64,000 bases of DNA from Rhodoplanes sp046000175. GTDB lineage: Bacteria > Pseudomonadota > Alphaproteobacteria > Rhizobiales > Xanthobacteraceae. Under the pieces are notes generated by a model that worked only from the letters and a program-made list of their open reading frames with translations, did not search any database and was not told where the DNA came from. Position 1 is the stretch's first letter. Each line of letters starts with the position of its first letter. A program made the position numbers and the translations under genes. The stretch is from the NCBI RefSeq assembly GCF_046000175.1, contig NZ_JBEOMB010000100.1, forward strand, positions 78,172 to 142,171. Direction: 5' to 3'. Positions 27,651 to 35,547 of the stretch are shown piece by piece.

Positions 27651-28667
27651 ATGACCGACACCACCGCCCCCTCGAACTCGCTCGTCGAGCGCACCCGCCC
27701 GATCGACGCCGGCGCGCCCGTGGTGGCGGTCGCCTTCGTGGGTCCCAAGGGACGCGAGGTCGCCGCCTTCGCGCTCGGCGAGGAGACGGTGCTGCTCACC
27801 GGCGACGACGGCACCGAGCGGCACGTCGCCGTCCACAAGGGCGGCATCCTGAGCGCGGCGAGCGACGGCACGCGGCTGATCACCGGCGGCGACGACGGCC
27901 GGGTGATGGCGACGGCACCCGACGGCACGACGAGCGAGATCGCCGCCGACGCCAAGCGGCGCTGGATCGACAATGTCGCGGTCGGCCGCGATGGCGTCGT
28001 CGCCTGGTCGGCCGGCAAGGCCGTGTTCGTGCGCACGCCGAAGGGCGAGATCCGCACCGCCGAGGTCGGCTCGACGCCGGGCGGGCTCGCCTTCGCGCCC
28101 AAGGGCCTGCGGCTCGCGGTCGCCCATTACGGCGGCGTCGCGCTGTGGTTCCCCAACGCCAAGGAGCCGCCCGAGACGCTCGACTGGAAGGGCTCGCACA
28201 CCGGCGTCACCTTCAGCCCGGACGGCCGCTTCGTCGTCACCACCATGCAGGAGCCGTCGCTGCACGGCTGGCGGGTCGCCGACGGCAAGCACATGAGGAT
28301 GTCCGGCTACGCCGCCAAGGTGAAGTCGGTGTCGTGGACGGCGGACGGGCGCGAGCTCGCCACGGCCGGCGCCGACGCGCTGGTGCTGTGGCCGTTCCAC
28401 GGCAAGGACGGGCCGATGGGCCAGCAGCCGCGCCTGCTCGCGCCGGCCAAGGACCTGATCGTCGCGGTCGCCTGCCATCCGCGCGAGCCGGTCGCCGCGG
28501 TCGGCTACGAGAGCGGCATGGTGCTCCTGGTGCGGCTGGAGGACTCGGCCGAGATCGTGGTGCGCAAGCCGGGCGGCGGTGCCGTCGCGGCGCTCGCCTG
28601 GAACGCCACGGGCACGCGGCTCGGCTACGGCACCGAGGCGGGCGACGCCGGCCTGCTGGCGCTGTGA
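27651..28667 (+). CDS. WD40 repeat protein
   Basis: 338-aa beta-propeller protein without signal peptide. WD40-like blades recur about every 40 residues, for example VHKGGILSAASDGTRLITGGDDGRV near 65, HTGVTFSPDGRFVVTT near 180, AKVKSVSWTADGRELATAGADALVLW near 220 and GGAVAALAWNATGTRLGYGTE at the end. It has GGAG before its ATG and lies 136 bp after the CobW gene. It may act as a scaffold or client of the metal chaperone. This rests on the pairing only. Confidence 0.85.
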   Translation: MTDTTAPSNSLVERTRPIDAGAPVVAVAFVGPKGREVAAFALGEETVLLTGDDGTERHVAVHKGGILSAASDGTRLITGGDDGRVMATAPDGTTSEIAADAKRRWIDNVAVGRDGVVAWSAGKAVFVRTPKGEIRTAEVGSTPGGLAFAPKGLRLAVAHYGGVALWFPNAKEPPETLDWKGSHTGVTFSPDGRFVVTTMQEPSLHGWRVADGKHMRMSGYAAKVKSVSWTADGRELATAGADALVLWPFHGKDGPMGQQPRLLAPAKDLIVAVACHPREPVAAVGYESGMVLLVRLEDSAEIVVRKPGGGAVAALAWNATGTRLGYGTEAGDAGLLAL

Positions 28668-28677
28668 CGCGGCGGGC

Positions 28678-29433
28678 CTACCCGGCCGCCGGCGGCACGC
28701 TGGCGCCGGGAAGGCCGACGCGCTCGAAGGCGCGCTGCACCAGCCCGGCCGCCTTCGCCTCCTCGACCAGCGCCGTCACCCAGGCGAGCGCCGCCGGCCG
28801 GCCCTTCGGCAGGACGACGGCCGTGGTGGTGGTGAGGAACGAGCCCGGAAGGATCCGCGAGCCCTCGATCTGGCTCACCAGCCCGGACAGCGCCTCGCGC
28901 CCCATGGCGATCGCGTCGGCCATCCCGCCATGCATCATCGCGACCGCGTCCTCCGGAGTCTCGACCGGGACGTGCGACGCCCGCGGCGAGGCGCGCAGCG
29001 AGGCGCGCAGCGTCGCGCTGTTGCGGACGCCGACGATATGGACCTCGGGGGTATCGGCTTGGTCGATCCGGTTGATGGGGGAGCCGGCCGGCACCAGGTA
29101 GCTGCTCTGGAGAATGTGAAAGGCGGCGCCGAAGTCGACATGCCGACGGCGCTCCTCGTCGACCGGCAGGAAGCTGACGTCCCACGAGCCGCTCGCCGCG
29201 GTGGCCTGGATCTCGCCGGAGCTGCGGAACGGGACGATCTCGAGCGGCAGCCCGGTCGCGGCCGCCAGCGCCTCGGCGAGCGCCACGGTCACGCCGCGCA
29301 GCTCGCCCTCCCTCTCGCCCCGGACCGCATAGACGGCGGACGGCGCCGGGCCGACCGCGATCGCCACGCGCAATCGTCCGGTCGGCGCCAGCCCGGCCGA
29401 GAGTTCGCGGTCGGCGAGGATCGCTTGAGCCAT
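28678..29433 (-). CDS. Periplasmic-binding-protein-like protein lacking a signal peptide
   Basis: 251-aa protein with the type 2 periplasmic binding fold of amino acid ABC transporters (SBP_bac_3): GRLRVAIAVGPAPSAVY near 20, LAEALAAATGLPLEIVPF, and WDVSFLPVDEERRRHVDF with FLTTTTAVVLPKG further on. From the ATG at 29433 (AAGGTG upstream) there is no signal peptide. Longer in-frame starts do not add a hydrophobic segment either. No transporter gene is near. It could be a cytoplasmic sensor domain protein or an export-deficient relic. It is convergent with the WD40 gene and divergent from the epimerase-like gene. Confidence 0.75.
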   Translation of the reverse strand: MAQAILADRELSAGLAPTGRLRVAIAVGPAPSAVYAVRGEREGELRGVTVALAEALAAATGLPLEIVPFRSSGEIQATAASGSWDVSFLPVDEERRRHVDFGAAFHILQSSYLVPAGSPINRIDQADTPEVHIVGVRNSATLRASLRASPRASHVPVETPEDAVAMMHGGMADAIAMGREALSGLVSQIEGSRILPGSFLTTTTAVVLPKGRPAALAWVTALVEEAKAAGLVQRAFERVGLPGASVPPAAG

Positions 29434-29699
29434 GCACCTTGATAACACGAGGTCCGGCATCGGCATGGCGGTCGCCCGGGATTCTCCACACGGCGAATCA
29501 GCGCACCACGCACGAACTATGACATCTGAATAGTCGCCTCGCCACGAGAACCGACCGAGAGTTGCGGGATTCACGTCTGCGATCGTTGTTTGATCCGCGT
29601 CGAATCGGCGCGGGCGGGATCGGCCCTCACGCCGGCTTACTCCGTCTGATCGAGCTGATAGGGTTGCGCGGGGCGCCTTCCGCCCGTCGGAGACCACGC

Positions 29700-30683
29700 A
29701 TGCATGTGCTCGTGACCGGAGCGGCCGGGATGATCGGCCGCAAGCTCGCCGAACGGCTCGGCCGGGACGGCACGCTGTGCGGCGCCGCCATCACGACCCT
29801 GACCCTGACCGACATCGTCGAGCCGCCGGTGCCGGCCGGCTTCTCGGGCTCGGCGCGCCTCGTCACCGCCGACCTGGCCGATCCGGCCGTCGCGGCGAGC
29901 CTGGTCTCCGGCCGCCCCGAGGTGGTGTTCCACATCGCCGGCGTCGTTTCGGCCGACGCCGAGCTGAACCTCGACAAGGGCTACCGGGCCAATCTCGACG
30001 GCACCCGCGCGCTCCTCGACGCGGTCAGGGCCGTGGGCGAGGGATACCGGCCCAAGCTCGTGTTCACGTCGTCCTGCGCCGTGTTCGGCGCCCCGTTCCC
30101 GGACGTGATCGGCGACGACTTCCATCTCACCCCGCTCACCTCCTACGGCACCCAGAAGGCGATGTGCGAGCTGCTGCTGGCCGATTACAGCCGGCGCGGC
30201 TTTCTCGACGGCGTGGCGCTGCGGCTGCCGGCCGTCTGCGTGCGGCCGGGGCCGCCCAACAAGGCCGCCTCGGGCTTCTTCTCGGCGATCATCCGCGAGC
30301 CGCTGGCCGGGCGCGAGACCATCCTGCCGGTCGCCGACACCGTGCTGCACACCCATGCGAGCCCGCGCGCCACCGTGGGGTTCCTGATCCACGCCGCCGG
30401 TCTCTCCCGCGAGATGCTGGGGCCGCGCATCGCGATCACGATGCCGGGCGTGTGCTGCACGGTCGGCGAGCAGATCGAGGCGCTGCGCCGGGCCGCCGGC
30501 GACGCCGCGGTCGCCCGCATCAGGCGGGCGCCCGACCCGCTGGTCGAGACGATCGTCGCTGGCTGGCCGCACCGCTTCGACGCGGCGCGCGCCCGCACGC
30601 TCGGCTTCGTCGCCGAGACGACGTTCGACGAGATCATCCGTATCCACATCGAGGACGACCGCGGTGGGCGAATTCCGGACTGA
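29700..30683 (+). CDS. denD: D-erythronate dehydrogenase-like NAD-dependent epimerase/dehydratase
   Basis: Extended short-chain dehydrogenase of 327 aa. The NAD-binding motif is VTGAAGMIGRKLAERLG near residue 5, the active-site YxxxK is YGTQK near 157, and SSCAVFG supplies the serine. VRPGPPNKAASGFFSAIIREPL and the C-terminal part match DenD, which oxidises D-erythronate to 2-oxo-erythronate in four-carbon acid sugar catabolism. An OtnI/Hyi-type isomerase of the same pathway is encoded at 37261. OtnK and OtnC are not in the window. Other uses such as uronate oxidation remain possible. Confidence 0.78.
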   Translation: MHVLVTGAAGMIGRKLAERLGRDGTLCGAAITTLTLTDIVEPPVPAGFSGSARLVTADLADPAVAASLVSGRPEVVFHIAGVVSADAELNLDKGYRANLDGTRALLDAVRAVGEGYRPKLVFTSSCAVFGAPFPDVIGDDFHLTPLTSYGTQKAMCELLLADYSRRGFLDGVALRLPAVCVRPGPPNKAASGFFSAIIREPLAGRETILPVADTVLHTHASPRATVGFLIHAAGLSREMLGPRIAITMPGVCCTVGEQIEALRRAAGDAAVARIRRAPDPLVETIVAGWPHRFDAARARTLGFVAETTFDEIIRIHIEDDRGGRIPD

Positions 30684-30714
30684 CGAGGCCGCGGCCACGG
30701 GCTAAACCGTCTGC

Positions 30715-31500
30715 ATGCGGTTTCCCTCCCCGTTGAGTCCGGCGACGCTGCTGCGCCGGTACAAGCGCTTCCTCGCCGATGTCGAGCTGCTGGACGGCAC
30801 CGTCGTCACGGCGCATGTCGCCAATCCGGGCAGCATGCTGGGGCTCGCCGAGCCGGGCGCACGGGTGTGGCTGTCGCGCTCCGACAATCCGGCCCGCAAG
30901 CTCGCCTGGTCGTGGGAGCTGGTGGAGGTCGATCTCGGCACGGGGCTGGAGCTGGTCGGCGTCAACACGGCCCATCCGAACGGCATCGTCGCCGCGGCGA
31001 TCGCGACCGGGATGATCCCTCCGCTCGCCGGCTACGCGACCCTGCGACGCGAGGTGAAATACGGGGCGGCGTCGCGCTGCGACCTGCTGCTCGAGGACGC
31101 CACGAAGCCGCCCTGCTGGGTCGAGATCAAGAGCGTGACGCTGATGCGCCGGCCCGGCCTCGCCGAGTTTCCGGACGCCACGACGGCGCGCGGCGCCCGG
31201 CATCTTTCGGAGCTCGCCGCCCGTGTGGCGGCCGGCGAGCGGGCCGTGATGCTGTTCCTGGTCCAGATCGGCTCGGCCGAGACGGTCGACATCGCCCGCG
31301 ACATCGACCCCGCCTATGGGGTCGCCTTCGATCGGGCCCGCGTTGCCGGGGTCGAGGCGATCGCGGTGCGCTGCCGGCCCTCGCTCGACGGCATCGCCGT
31401 CGACGCGCCGGTTCCGGTGGCGCTGCCGCAGATCGCGACGCCCCCCGCCGCGGTCACCGCGATCAGGGCCGCGACCCGACGCGCCGCGCGATCGGGATGA
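30715..31500 (+). CDS. sfsA: DNA/RNA nuclease SfsA
   Basis: 261-aa SfsA family protein. The family landmarks are LRRYKRFLADVELLDG, THVANPGSM-like AHVANPGSMLGL near 35, and the PD-(D/E)XK-like GAASRCDLLLED with WVEIKSVTLM and FPDATTARGARHLSEL. Historically it was linked to sugar fermentation stimulation; the family is now annotated as a nuclease. Its 3' end overlaps by 38 bp the convergent small membrane protein gene. It follows the denD-like gene by 31 bp. Confidence 0.93.
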   Translation: MRFPSPLSPATLLRRYKRFLADVELLDGTVVTAHVANPGSMLGLAEPGARVWLSRSDNPARKLAWSWELVEVDLGTGLELVGVNTAHPNGIVAAAIATGMIPPLAGYATLRREVKYGAASRCDLLLEDATKPPCWVEIKSVTLMRRPGLAEFPDATTARGARHLSELAARVAAGERAVMLFLVQIGSAETVDIARDIDPAYGVAFDRARVAGVEAIAVRCRPSLDGIAVDAPVPVALPQIATPPAAVTAIRAATRRAARSG

Positions 31501-31705
31501 CGAGGTGGATCATCGCCAGCACCATGGGCGGCACCACGACGGCGGTCAGGGCCGGGAACGGCCAGCCGGCGGTGAGCGGCGACACCACGGCCAGCAGCGT
31601 GTTGATCACCACATAGGCGCCGATCATCACGGCGGCGACGAACCGCAGATGGGCGGCCGAGACGGCGGCGAGGCGGGACTTGATCGATCGGAGAAGGGTC
31701 GTCAT
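31463..31705 (-). CDS. Small two-helix membrane protein
   Basis: 80-aa protein with two hydrophobic segments (about 21-41, AAVMIGAYVVINTLLAVV, and 50-70, LTAVVVPPMVLAMIHLVI). The pattern resembles DUF2798 but the match is not certain. It is convergent with and overlaps the end of sfsA, and divergent from a TetR gene. An operator-like dyad lies 19 bp before its ATG, so it is probably the target of that TetR protein. Confidence 0.65.
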   Translation of the reverse strand: MTTLLRSIKSRLAAVSAAHLRFVAAVMIGAYVVINTLLAVVSPLTAGWPFPALTAVVVPPMVLAMIHLVIPIARRVGSRP

Positions 31706-31724
31706 GGCTCGGGCTCACATCGTT

Positions 31725-31743
31725 ACGAAACGAACCGTTTCGT
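31725..31743. promoter_or_regulatory. TetR operator candidate
   Basis: Perfect dyad ACGAAACG, AAC, CGTTTCGT, 19 bp before the start of the small membrane protein gene. A related half-site CGTTTCGTTACG lies at 31768-31779, about one operator length further on towards tetR. The position in the divergent promoter region fits TetR autoregulation and repression of the neighbour. Confidence 0.6.
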
Positions 31744-31917
31744 TCATGGCGCTTGATCTATACGGCCCGTTTCGTTACGTCAAGAGGCGTTGCGGCGACG
31801 CAGCATGCTTCTTTGCCCGGCGCGGCCCGCTCCGGGAGCCGACCTTGGTAGGATGCGTCCGGGCTGCGGCCCGCGACCGCCCCGCCCGCGTCAGCCGACA
31901 GCCGGGGAGGCCCGAGG

Positions 31918-32595
31918 ATGAGCGAGCCCCGAAATCCCGATCCGCCCGGGGCCGGCCATCGCCGCGCCTCGATCGGCGCCCGGCGCAACCCGGCCGCCGA
32001 GGCGGCGATTCTCGAGGCGGCACGCGCTCTTCTGGCCGAGAAGGGCTACGCGGGGTTCTCGATCGACGAGGTGGCGCGCCGTGCCGGCGCCGGCAAGCCG
32101 ACCATCTACCGCTGGTGGCCATCCAAGGCCGACCTGTTCATCGCCGTGTACGCGGCCGACAAGGCGGCCGCCATCGCGGTGCCGGACACCGGCGAACTCG
32201 CCGCCGACCTCTCCGGCTACACCAAGGCGCTGTGGCGGTTCTGGCGGGAGACGCCCTCGGGCGCGGCGTTCCGGGCCCTGATCGCCGAGGCGCAGGCGAG
32301 CGAGCAGGCGATGATCGCGCTGCGCGAGAAGTTCCTCCCCGTGCGGCTCGCCGATCTCGGCTGCGTGTTCACCCGGGCGGTCGGGCGCGGCGAGATCGAT
32401 GCCGAGGACGCGCCGGCGCTCCTGCAGCTCTATATCGGCTTCCACTGGGTGCATCTCCTCACCGGCCGGATCGCCGAGGAGACCGAGCTGATCGACACGG
32501 CGTCGCGGCTGATCGTGCGGGCCGGCACCAGCAGCCCCGCAACCGCCGCGGCGGCGGCGCCGGCGGCAACCCCGCCCGGACCCCGGCACGATTGA
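31918..32595 (+). CDS. TetR/AcrR family transcriptional regulator
   Basis: 225-aa regulator. The helix-turn-helix is at about 22-70: ILEAARALLAEKGYAGFSIDEVARRAG, then KPTIYRWWPSKADLF. The C-terminal ligand domain is of the TetR_C_11-like type and ends in an Ala/Pro-rich tail. GGGGAGG lies 7 bases before the ATG. The leader 31706-31917 contains the dyads described separately. Its likely target is the divergent small membrane protein. The ligand is unknown. Confidence 0.92.
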   Translation: MSEPRNPDPPGAGHRRASIGARRNPAAEAAILEAARALLAEKGYAGFSIDEVARRAGAGKPTIYRWWPSKADLFIAVYAADKAAAIAVPDTGELAADLSGYTKALWRFWRETPSGAAFRALIAEAQASEQAMIALREKFLPVRLADLGCVFTRAVGRGEIDAEDAPALLQLYIGFHWVHLLTGRIAEETELIDTASRLIVRAGTSSPATAAAAAPAATPPGPRHD

Positions 32596-32648
32596 TTCGA
32601 GCCGGCAAAAGCCTACATTCGGCGCAACACCGACGAGGCCCGGATTTC

Positions 32649-33482
32649 ATGACCTATATCGATGCGGCGGCGGCACCGCTGCGCAAGAACGGACAGATCA
32701 AGCTGCACGGCCCGGAGGCGTTCGCCGGCATGCGCAAGGCCGGGCAGCTCGTCGCCCGCTGCCTCGACATGCTGGTGCCCGAGGTGCAGCCGGGCGTGCC
32801 GACCGAGCGCATCAACCAGCTCGTCTTCGAGTTCGCCATGGACCACGGCGCCTATCCGGCGACGCTGATGTACCGCGGCTACAACAAGTCGACCTGCACG
32901 TCGATCAACCACGTCGTCTGCCACGGCATCCCCAGCGACAAGCCGCTGCGCGAGGGCGACATCGTCAACATCGACGTCACCCTGATCCTCGACGGCTGGC
33001 ACGGCGACTCGAGCCGCATGTACGGGGTCGGCGAGATCCCGCGCCGCGCCGAGCGGCTGATCGAGGTGACGTTCGAATCGATGAACCGCGGCATCGCCGT
33101 GATCCGGCCGGGGGCGACGACGGGCGACATCGGAGCCGCCATCGAGGCCTTCGTCGAGGGCCAGAACATGAGCGTGGTGCGCGACTTCTGCGGCCACGGC
33201 CTCGGCCGCCTGTTCCACGACGAGCCGAACATCGTGCATGTCGGCCGGCGCGGCGAGGGCGTGGTGCTGCGCCCCGGCATGCTGTTCACGGTGGAGCCGA
33301 TGATCAATCTCGGCCGCCCGCACGTGAAGGTGCTGTCCGACGGCTGGACCGCGGTGACGCGCGACCGGTCGCTCTCGGCCCAGTTCGAGCACACGGTCGG
33401 CGTCACCGAGACCGGCGTCGAGGTGTTCACCTACTCGCCGATGGGCCTCGACAAGCCGCCGCTGATCTCCGGCCGGGCCTAG
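32649..33482 (+). CDS. map: Methionine aminopeptidase, type I
   Basis: Removes the initiator methionine from nascent proteins. It is 277 aa. The dinuclear metal ligands are visible in VNIDVTLILDGWHGDSSRM (Asp, Asp), FCGHGLGRLFHDEPN (His) and LFTVEPMI with the late QFEHTVGVTE (two Glu). NHVVCHGIP contains the conserved His. The ATG at 32649 begins the family N-terminus. An upstream in-frame extension from 31680 overlaps the tetR gene and is not used. It lies 53 bp after tetR on the same strand. Confidence 0.96.
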   Translation: MTYIDAAAAPLRKNGQIKLHGPEAFAGMRKAGQLVARCLDMLVPEVQPGVPTERINQLVFEFAMDHGAYPATLMYRGYNKSTCTSINHVVCHGIPSDKPLREGDIVNIDVTLILDGWHGDSSRMYGVGEIPRRAERLIEVTFESMNRGIAVIRPGATTGDIGAAIEAFVEGQNMSVVRDFCGHGLGRLFHDEPNIVHVGRRGEGVVLRPGMLFTVEPMINLGRPHVKVLSDGWTAVTRDRSLSAQFEHTVGVTETGVEVFTYSPMGLDKPPLISGRA

Positions 33483-33634
33483 GCACGGTCGGTCGCGTCC
33501 TGCGCGCCGCCTCCCCGACCATCCCGCCGGGCGAGGCCCTTGCCGCGGCGCGGCCGGGGCTCTACCTCAGGACGGCCGCGCTCGGCGGCGACTGCTCACA
33601 GGTGGGCCGCGGTCCGCAGCCCGAGGACGTGTCG

Positions 33635-34375
33635 ATGTTCCGTGCCGCCTCGCTCGCCATCGCCCAGTTGACGTCGCCGCCGTTCCGCTCGGTGCTGCTC
33701 AAGTCGGCGGGGCTCGCGCTGCTGCTGCTCGCCGTGCTGACCGTCGGCCTGTACCAGCTGGTCGCCTGGCTGGGCGGCGAGGGCGGCACCTGGATCGAGA
33801 CGTCGCTCGGGGCGAGCTGGCACAACGCCGTGGTGGCGCTCGGCTGGGTGCTGACGATCGCGCTCGGGGCCGGGCTGTTCGCCGGCGCGATCTTTCTGAT
33901 GCCCTCGGTGACGTCGCTGGTGGCGAGCTTCTATGCCGACGACGTCGCCGCCGAGGTCGAGCAGGAGCACTATCCCGACGATCCGCCCGGCGTCGCGCCG
34001 CCGATCGGCTACGCGATCGTCGAGGGCCTGAAGACGGCCCTGCTGGCGCTGCTGATCTATCTGTGCGCGGCGCCGTTCCTGCTGATCGGCGGCATCGGTG
34101 CGGTCGCCTTCTTCCTCGCCACCGCCTATCTGCTCGGCCGCGAGTACTTCCTCATCGCCGCGGTGCGCCAGCAGCCGATCGGCGACGCCAAGGCGCTGTG
34201 GCGCGACAACCGCACCCGCATCGTCACGGCCGGGCTGCTGGTCGCCGCCTTCGTGCTGATCCCGATCGTCAACTTCGCGACACCGCTGTTCGCCACCGCC
34301 TACATGGTCCACATCCACAAGCGGCTCGCCGCCGAGCGGCGGCGCGATCTTCTCGAGCTGCCGAGCGACGCCTGA
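33635..34375 (+). CDS. EI24/CysZ-like membrane protein
   Basis: Inner-membrane protein of 246 aa with about six hydrophobic segments (near 20-45, 68-95, 135-165, 195-220). It matches the EI24 domain family that includes CysZ, a sulfate uptake protein. YLLGREYFLIAAVRQQPIGDA is the conserved central stretch. The ATG at 33635 has GAGGA about 9 bases ahead. A GTG at 33602 is in frame but less likely. No cysteine gene is nearby, so sulfate transport is only a family-level suggestion. Confidence 0.8.
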   Translation: MFRAASLAIAQLTSPPFRSVLLKSAGLALLLLAVLTVGLYQLVAWLGGEGGTWIETSLGASWHNAVVALGWVLTIALGAGLFAGAIFLMPSVTSLVASFYADDVAAEVEQEHYPDDPPGVAPPIGYAIVEGLKTALLALLIYLCAAPFLLIGGIGAVAFFLATAYLLGREYFLIAAVRQQPIGDAKALWRDNRTRIVTAGLLVAAFVLIPIVNFATPLFATAYMVHIHKRLAAERRRDLLELPSDA

Positions 34376-34408
34376 CGCCGGCCCTGCCGCCTGGCGCCGT
34401 CCCGGCGC

Positions 34409-35350
34409 TCAGGGCGGCGTGACCGAGAATCCGCCGGTGCGATCGAGGGCGATCCGCCCGGCCGCGACCGCCGCCGCCCAGCGCACCGCCGCCGCGAGCC
34501 CGCCGAACGCATAGAAATGGGGACTGACGTCGCCGAGCCGGCCGCCCGGTCCGGCGCCGACGACGCCGCGCACCGCGCGGTCCGGCGCCGCGGTGCCCAG
34601 CATGTCGCGGACGAGGCCGACATTGCGGGCGAAGGCCTGCGCCGAGGCGCGCACGCCGCAGATGCGGGCATAGCGCAGGAGTGCCGTCACGGAGGCCGGG
34701 CCGGCGAAGCCGATCCGCACCGGATGGTCGATGCCCTGCGCCCGCAGCCGCGTCAGCCAAGCGACGATCGGCTCCGGCGTCATGGTGAACTGGGTGACGA
34801 CATGCGCGGCGAGCCCGGTCTCGGCGGCGGCGATGAGCTTGGCGGCGAGCGCCAGATCGAGCGTCACCGGCGCGACGCGCGGATGGCCGTCCGGATAGCC
34901 GGCGACGCCGATCTCGGCAATGCCGTGGCTCTGCAAGAGGCCGCTCTCGATCAGCTCGATCGCGGCCCGGAACGGGCCGGCCGGCTCCGGCCGGTCGCCG
35001 GCGATCACCAGGACGCGGCCGACGCCGGCCTCTTCGACCATGGCGCCGAGATGATCGGACAGCGCCGCGGCGCTCGCGAAGCTGCGCACCGCGAGATGCG
35101 GCACCGGCTCGAAGCCGGCCGCCCGCACCGCCGCGACGACGGCGCGCTGCTCGGCGAACGGCTTGGTCGGCAGCGCGCTGACATAGACCGGCGTGCCGGG
35201 CGCGACATGGGCGGCGAGCGCCGCCGCGTCGGCCGCGGCGAGCCGCGTCGTCTCGAAGGTGGCGCGCGCCATGAAGGCGGCGATCGACGCGATCGTATCG
35301 TCGGCGACATCGCGGTCGGAGTGCCGGAGAGCCGTCGAAGCCTGCGCCAT
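34409..35350 (-). CDS. Methylenetetrahydrofolate reductase family protein
   Basis: TIM-barrel flavoprotein of 313 aa of the MTHFR family, which reduces 5,10-methylene-THF to 5-methyl-THF. Conserved points are ATFETTRL near the start, VLVIAGDRPEPAG (with the RGD/AGD-like loop) and GFAGPASVTALLRYA, and QFTMTPEPIVAWL near 195. It is divergent from the classical E. coli MetF and could serve C1 or demethylation pathways instead of methionine synthesis. The ATG at 35350 follows no strong site. An 8-bp hairpin (35391-35416) lies in its leader. Confidence 0.8.
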   Translation of the reverse strand: MAQASTALRHSDRDVADDTIASIAAFMARATFETTRLAAADAAALAAHVAPGTPVYVSALPTKPFAEQRAVVAAVRAAGFEPVPHLAVRSFASAAALSDHLGAMVEEAGVGRVLVIAGDRPEPAGPFRAAIELIESGLLQSHGIAEIGVAGYPDGHPRVAPVTLDLALAAKLIAAAETGLAAHVVTQFTMTPEPIVAWLTRLRAQGIDHPVRIGFAGPASVTALLRYARICGVRASAQAFARNVGLVRDMLGTAAPDRAVRGVVGAGPGGRLGDVSPHFYAFGGLAAAVRWAAAVAAGRIALDRTGGFSVTPP

Positions 35351-35390
35351 GGCCTGTCCTTCTGGTCTGCCGAACCGTTGCCGAAGTCGC

Positions 35391-35416
35391 ACCGGACGCT
35401 GCTCACGACGTCCGGT
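35391..35416 (-). other. Leader hairpin of the MTHFR gene
   Basis: ACCGGACG and CGTCCGGT form a perfect 8-bp stem around a 10-base loop, 40 bp before the start codon. It is next to a family C repeat. No known riboswitch class was recognised. Confidence 0.35.
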
Positions 35417-35425
35417 CAGATCCTC

Positions 35426-35517
35426 CGCTCATGCCCGCGAAAGCGGGCATCCAGCGGGCGCATCCCCGATCGCTCGTCGTGGTCGCCCTGGGTCCCCGCC
35501 TTCGCGGGGACGAGCGG
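35426..35517. repeat. Palindromic repeat pair, family C, locus 2
   Basis: Unit CGCTCATGCCCGCGAAAGCG to GGGCATCCAGCGGG and opposite unit CCCTGGGTCCCCGCC to GGGGACGAGCGG, between the HTH-methyltransferase and MTHFR genes. The order of the two half-types is reversed compared with 27547-27623. Confidence 0.85.
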
Positions 35518-35547
35518 AAAGGGGGCACGTCACGACCGTCGTCGTCC

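Noticed and set aside
31680..32648. In-frame N-terminal extension of map
   Set aside because: It overlaps the tetR gene in another frame and map has its normal N-terminus at 32649.
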